Source: Rickettsiales bacterium (GTDB taxonomy: Bacteria; Pseudomonadota; Alphaproteobacteria; Rickettsiales; UBA3002). From it: a stretch of DNA of 6,992 nucleotides. The stretch spans positions 1 through 6,992 of the forward strand of contig JAIXZB010000038.1 in NCBI GenBank assembly GCA_027489915.1. Direction: 5' to 3'. A program made the translations under genes and the position numbers. Under the pieces are notes generated by a model. That model was given only the letters and a program-made list of their open reading frames with translations, was not told where the DNA came from and searched no databases. Positions within the stretch are counted from its first letter, which is position 1. Every line of letters starts with the position of its first letter. Below, one piece after another: positions 5,967 through 6,992 of this stretch.

Positions 5967-6992
5967 ATGCGTTCGCTCTTACTCATTATATCTGGCAGTG
6001 TTGCAGCCTATAAAAGCCTAGAGCTTATTCGCCTGTGTCGCGAGCAAAATATCGCAGTAACGGCCATTCTCACTAAGGGCGGTGCGGCGTTTATTACGCC
6101 ACTTGCTGTATCCTCTCTTACTGGTCGCAAAACATACGATACCTTGTTTTCGCTGACTGATGAAGTGGAAATGGGGCATATCGAGCTCTCGCGTAGTGCG
6201 GATGCTATTTTGGTTGCACCTGCTAGTGCCGATATTCTGGCAAAAATGGCGAATGGCATTGCAGATGATTTGGCAACTACGGCACTGCTTGCGACCAATA
6301 AGCCAGTGTTTATAGCACCAGCGATGAACCATAAAATGTGGTCGCACCCTGCAACACAGCGTAATGTTATGCAACTTGCGCAGGATGGTATTACGATTAT
6401 CCCCCCCACAGAAGGATCGATGGCCTGCGGGGAATATGGTGTAGGGCGGATGGCAGAGCCTGCTGCCATTTTACAAACGTTGCTTCATGCAAGCACAGAA
6501 TCTAAGCCTTTGGCGGGCAAGAAAGCAGTGGTTACAAGCGGCCCCACGCATGAGCCGATTGATCCTGTACGCTATATCGCCAACCGTTCTTCGGGTAAAC
6601 AAGGACATGCGATTGCAGCGTCACTCGCACGTGCGGGGGCGGAGGTAACGCTTATTTCAGGGCCCACACAGCTTGCACCCCCCCTCGGCGTTCGCATCAA
6701 CCATGTGACCACAGCTAAAGAAATGCTGGATGCCACATTAGCTGCGTTACCTTCAGATATAGTTGTGTGCGCAGCAGCCGTTTCGGATTGGCACGTGGCA
6801 CACATTGCGAGCCTTAAAATCAAGAAAACAGCACCGCATTCCACCCCTCGCCTTACCTTGGTTGAGAATCCCGATATTCTGGCTCAAATAGCTCAGCACA
6901 AAACCAAGCGCCCTGCTCTGGTGATTGGTTTTGCGGCTGAAACCAACAATGTTCTGAAATATGCCCGCGATAAACGTAGAAAAAAACAATGC
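5967..6992 (+). CDS. coaBC: Bifunctional phosphopantothenoylcysteine synthetase/decarboxylase CoaBC, 3' end outside window
   Basis: CoaBC makes 4'-phosphopantetheine for coenzyme A: the CoaB part joins 4'-phosphopantothenate and cysteine using CTP, and the flavin-dependent CoaC part decarboxylates the product. The 342 codons present have no stop. The N-terminal CoaC domain shows SGSVAAYK (9-16), catalytic His71 in MGHIELSRSAD, PAMNHKMW (118-125) and the active-site lid ACGEYGVGRM with Cys154. The CoaB domain begins near 183 and shows TSGPTHEPIDPVRYIANRSSG (start about 190), CAAAVSDW (258-265), the KIKK motif (274-277) and GFAAETN (331-337). The start ATG at 5967 has AGG 6 nt upstream. Two runs of seven C (6401-6407 and 6678-6684) are in frame here but prone to slippage. 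Perhaps 50-70 residues are missing beyond the right edge, judging from the usual family length of about 400. It follows ubiB on the same strand with 66 bp between. Confidence 0.96.
   Translation, partial: MRSLLLIISGSVAAYKSLELIRLCREQNIAVTAILTKGGAAFITPLAVSSLTGRKTYDTLFSLTDEVEMGHIELSRSADAILVAPASADILAKMANGIADDLATTALLATNKPVFIAPAMNHKMWSHPATQRNVMQLAQDGITIIPPTEGSMACGEYGVGRMAEPAAILQTLLHASTESKPLAGKKAVVTSGPTHEPIDPVRYIANRSSGKQGHAIAASLARAGAEVTLISGPTQLAPPLGVRINHVTTAKEMLDATLAALPSDIVVCAAAVSDWHVAHIASLKIKKTAPHSTPRLTLVENPDILAQIAQHKTKRPALVIGFAAETNNVLKYARDKRRKKQC

Noticed and set aside
6008..6469. Minus-strand open frame of 153 codons
   Set aside because: It is antisense to the conserved CoaC domain of coaBC; its composition is that of a shadow frame and no motif is recognisable.

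Overview
This window shows an ordinary, gene-dense stretch of chromosome from a bacterium that is most likely an alphaproteobacterium. The pointers are the gene order dnaN-dnaA-(rhodanese)-rpsT-mutM back to back with ubiE-ubiB-coaBC, an arrangement familiar from that class, plus the sequence character of UbiE, UbiB and DnaA. Base composition looks moderate (around half GC by eye; not computed). I cannot place it at family level. There are no mobile elements, CRISPR arrays, tRNA or rRNA genes, and no sign of recent transfer.

Left half, minus strand (1-3540). Reading in the direction of transcription (right to left): mutM (formamidopyrimidine-DNA glycosylase), a 237-bp intergenic region with the likely rpsT promoter and a perfect DnaA box, rpsT (ribosomal protein S20), a 117-bp gap with a strong RNA hairpin, a small single-domain rhodanese, dnaA only 7 bp after it, a 92-bp gap with a perfect DnaA box and a good sigma70-like promoter, and the first 35 codons of dnaN (sliding clamp), which runs off the left edge.

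Right half, plus strand (3610-6992). A 69-bp divergent region separates mutM from ubiE. The ubiE stop overlaps the ubiB start (TGATG), so these two ubiquinone genes are translationally coupled. After 66 bp with a plausible promoter comes coaBC (phosphopantothenoylcysteine synthetase/decarboxylase), intact but cut by the right edge after 342 codons.

The genes are housekeeping: replication initiation and clamp, oxidative base repair, translation, respiratory quinone synthesis and coenzyme A synthesis. I found no undescribed system. The points most worth a second look are the rhodanese gene placed directly upstream of dnaA, the two perfect DnaA boxes beside the dnaN and rpsT promoters, and the hairpin after rpsT.
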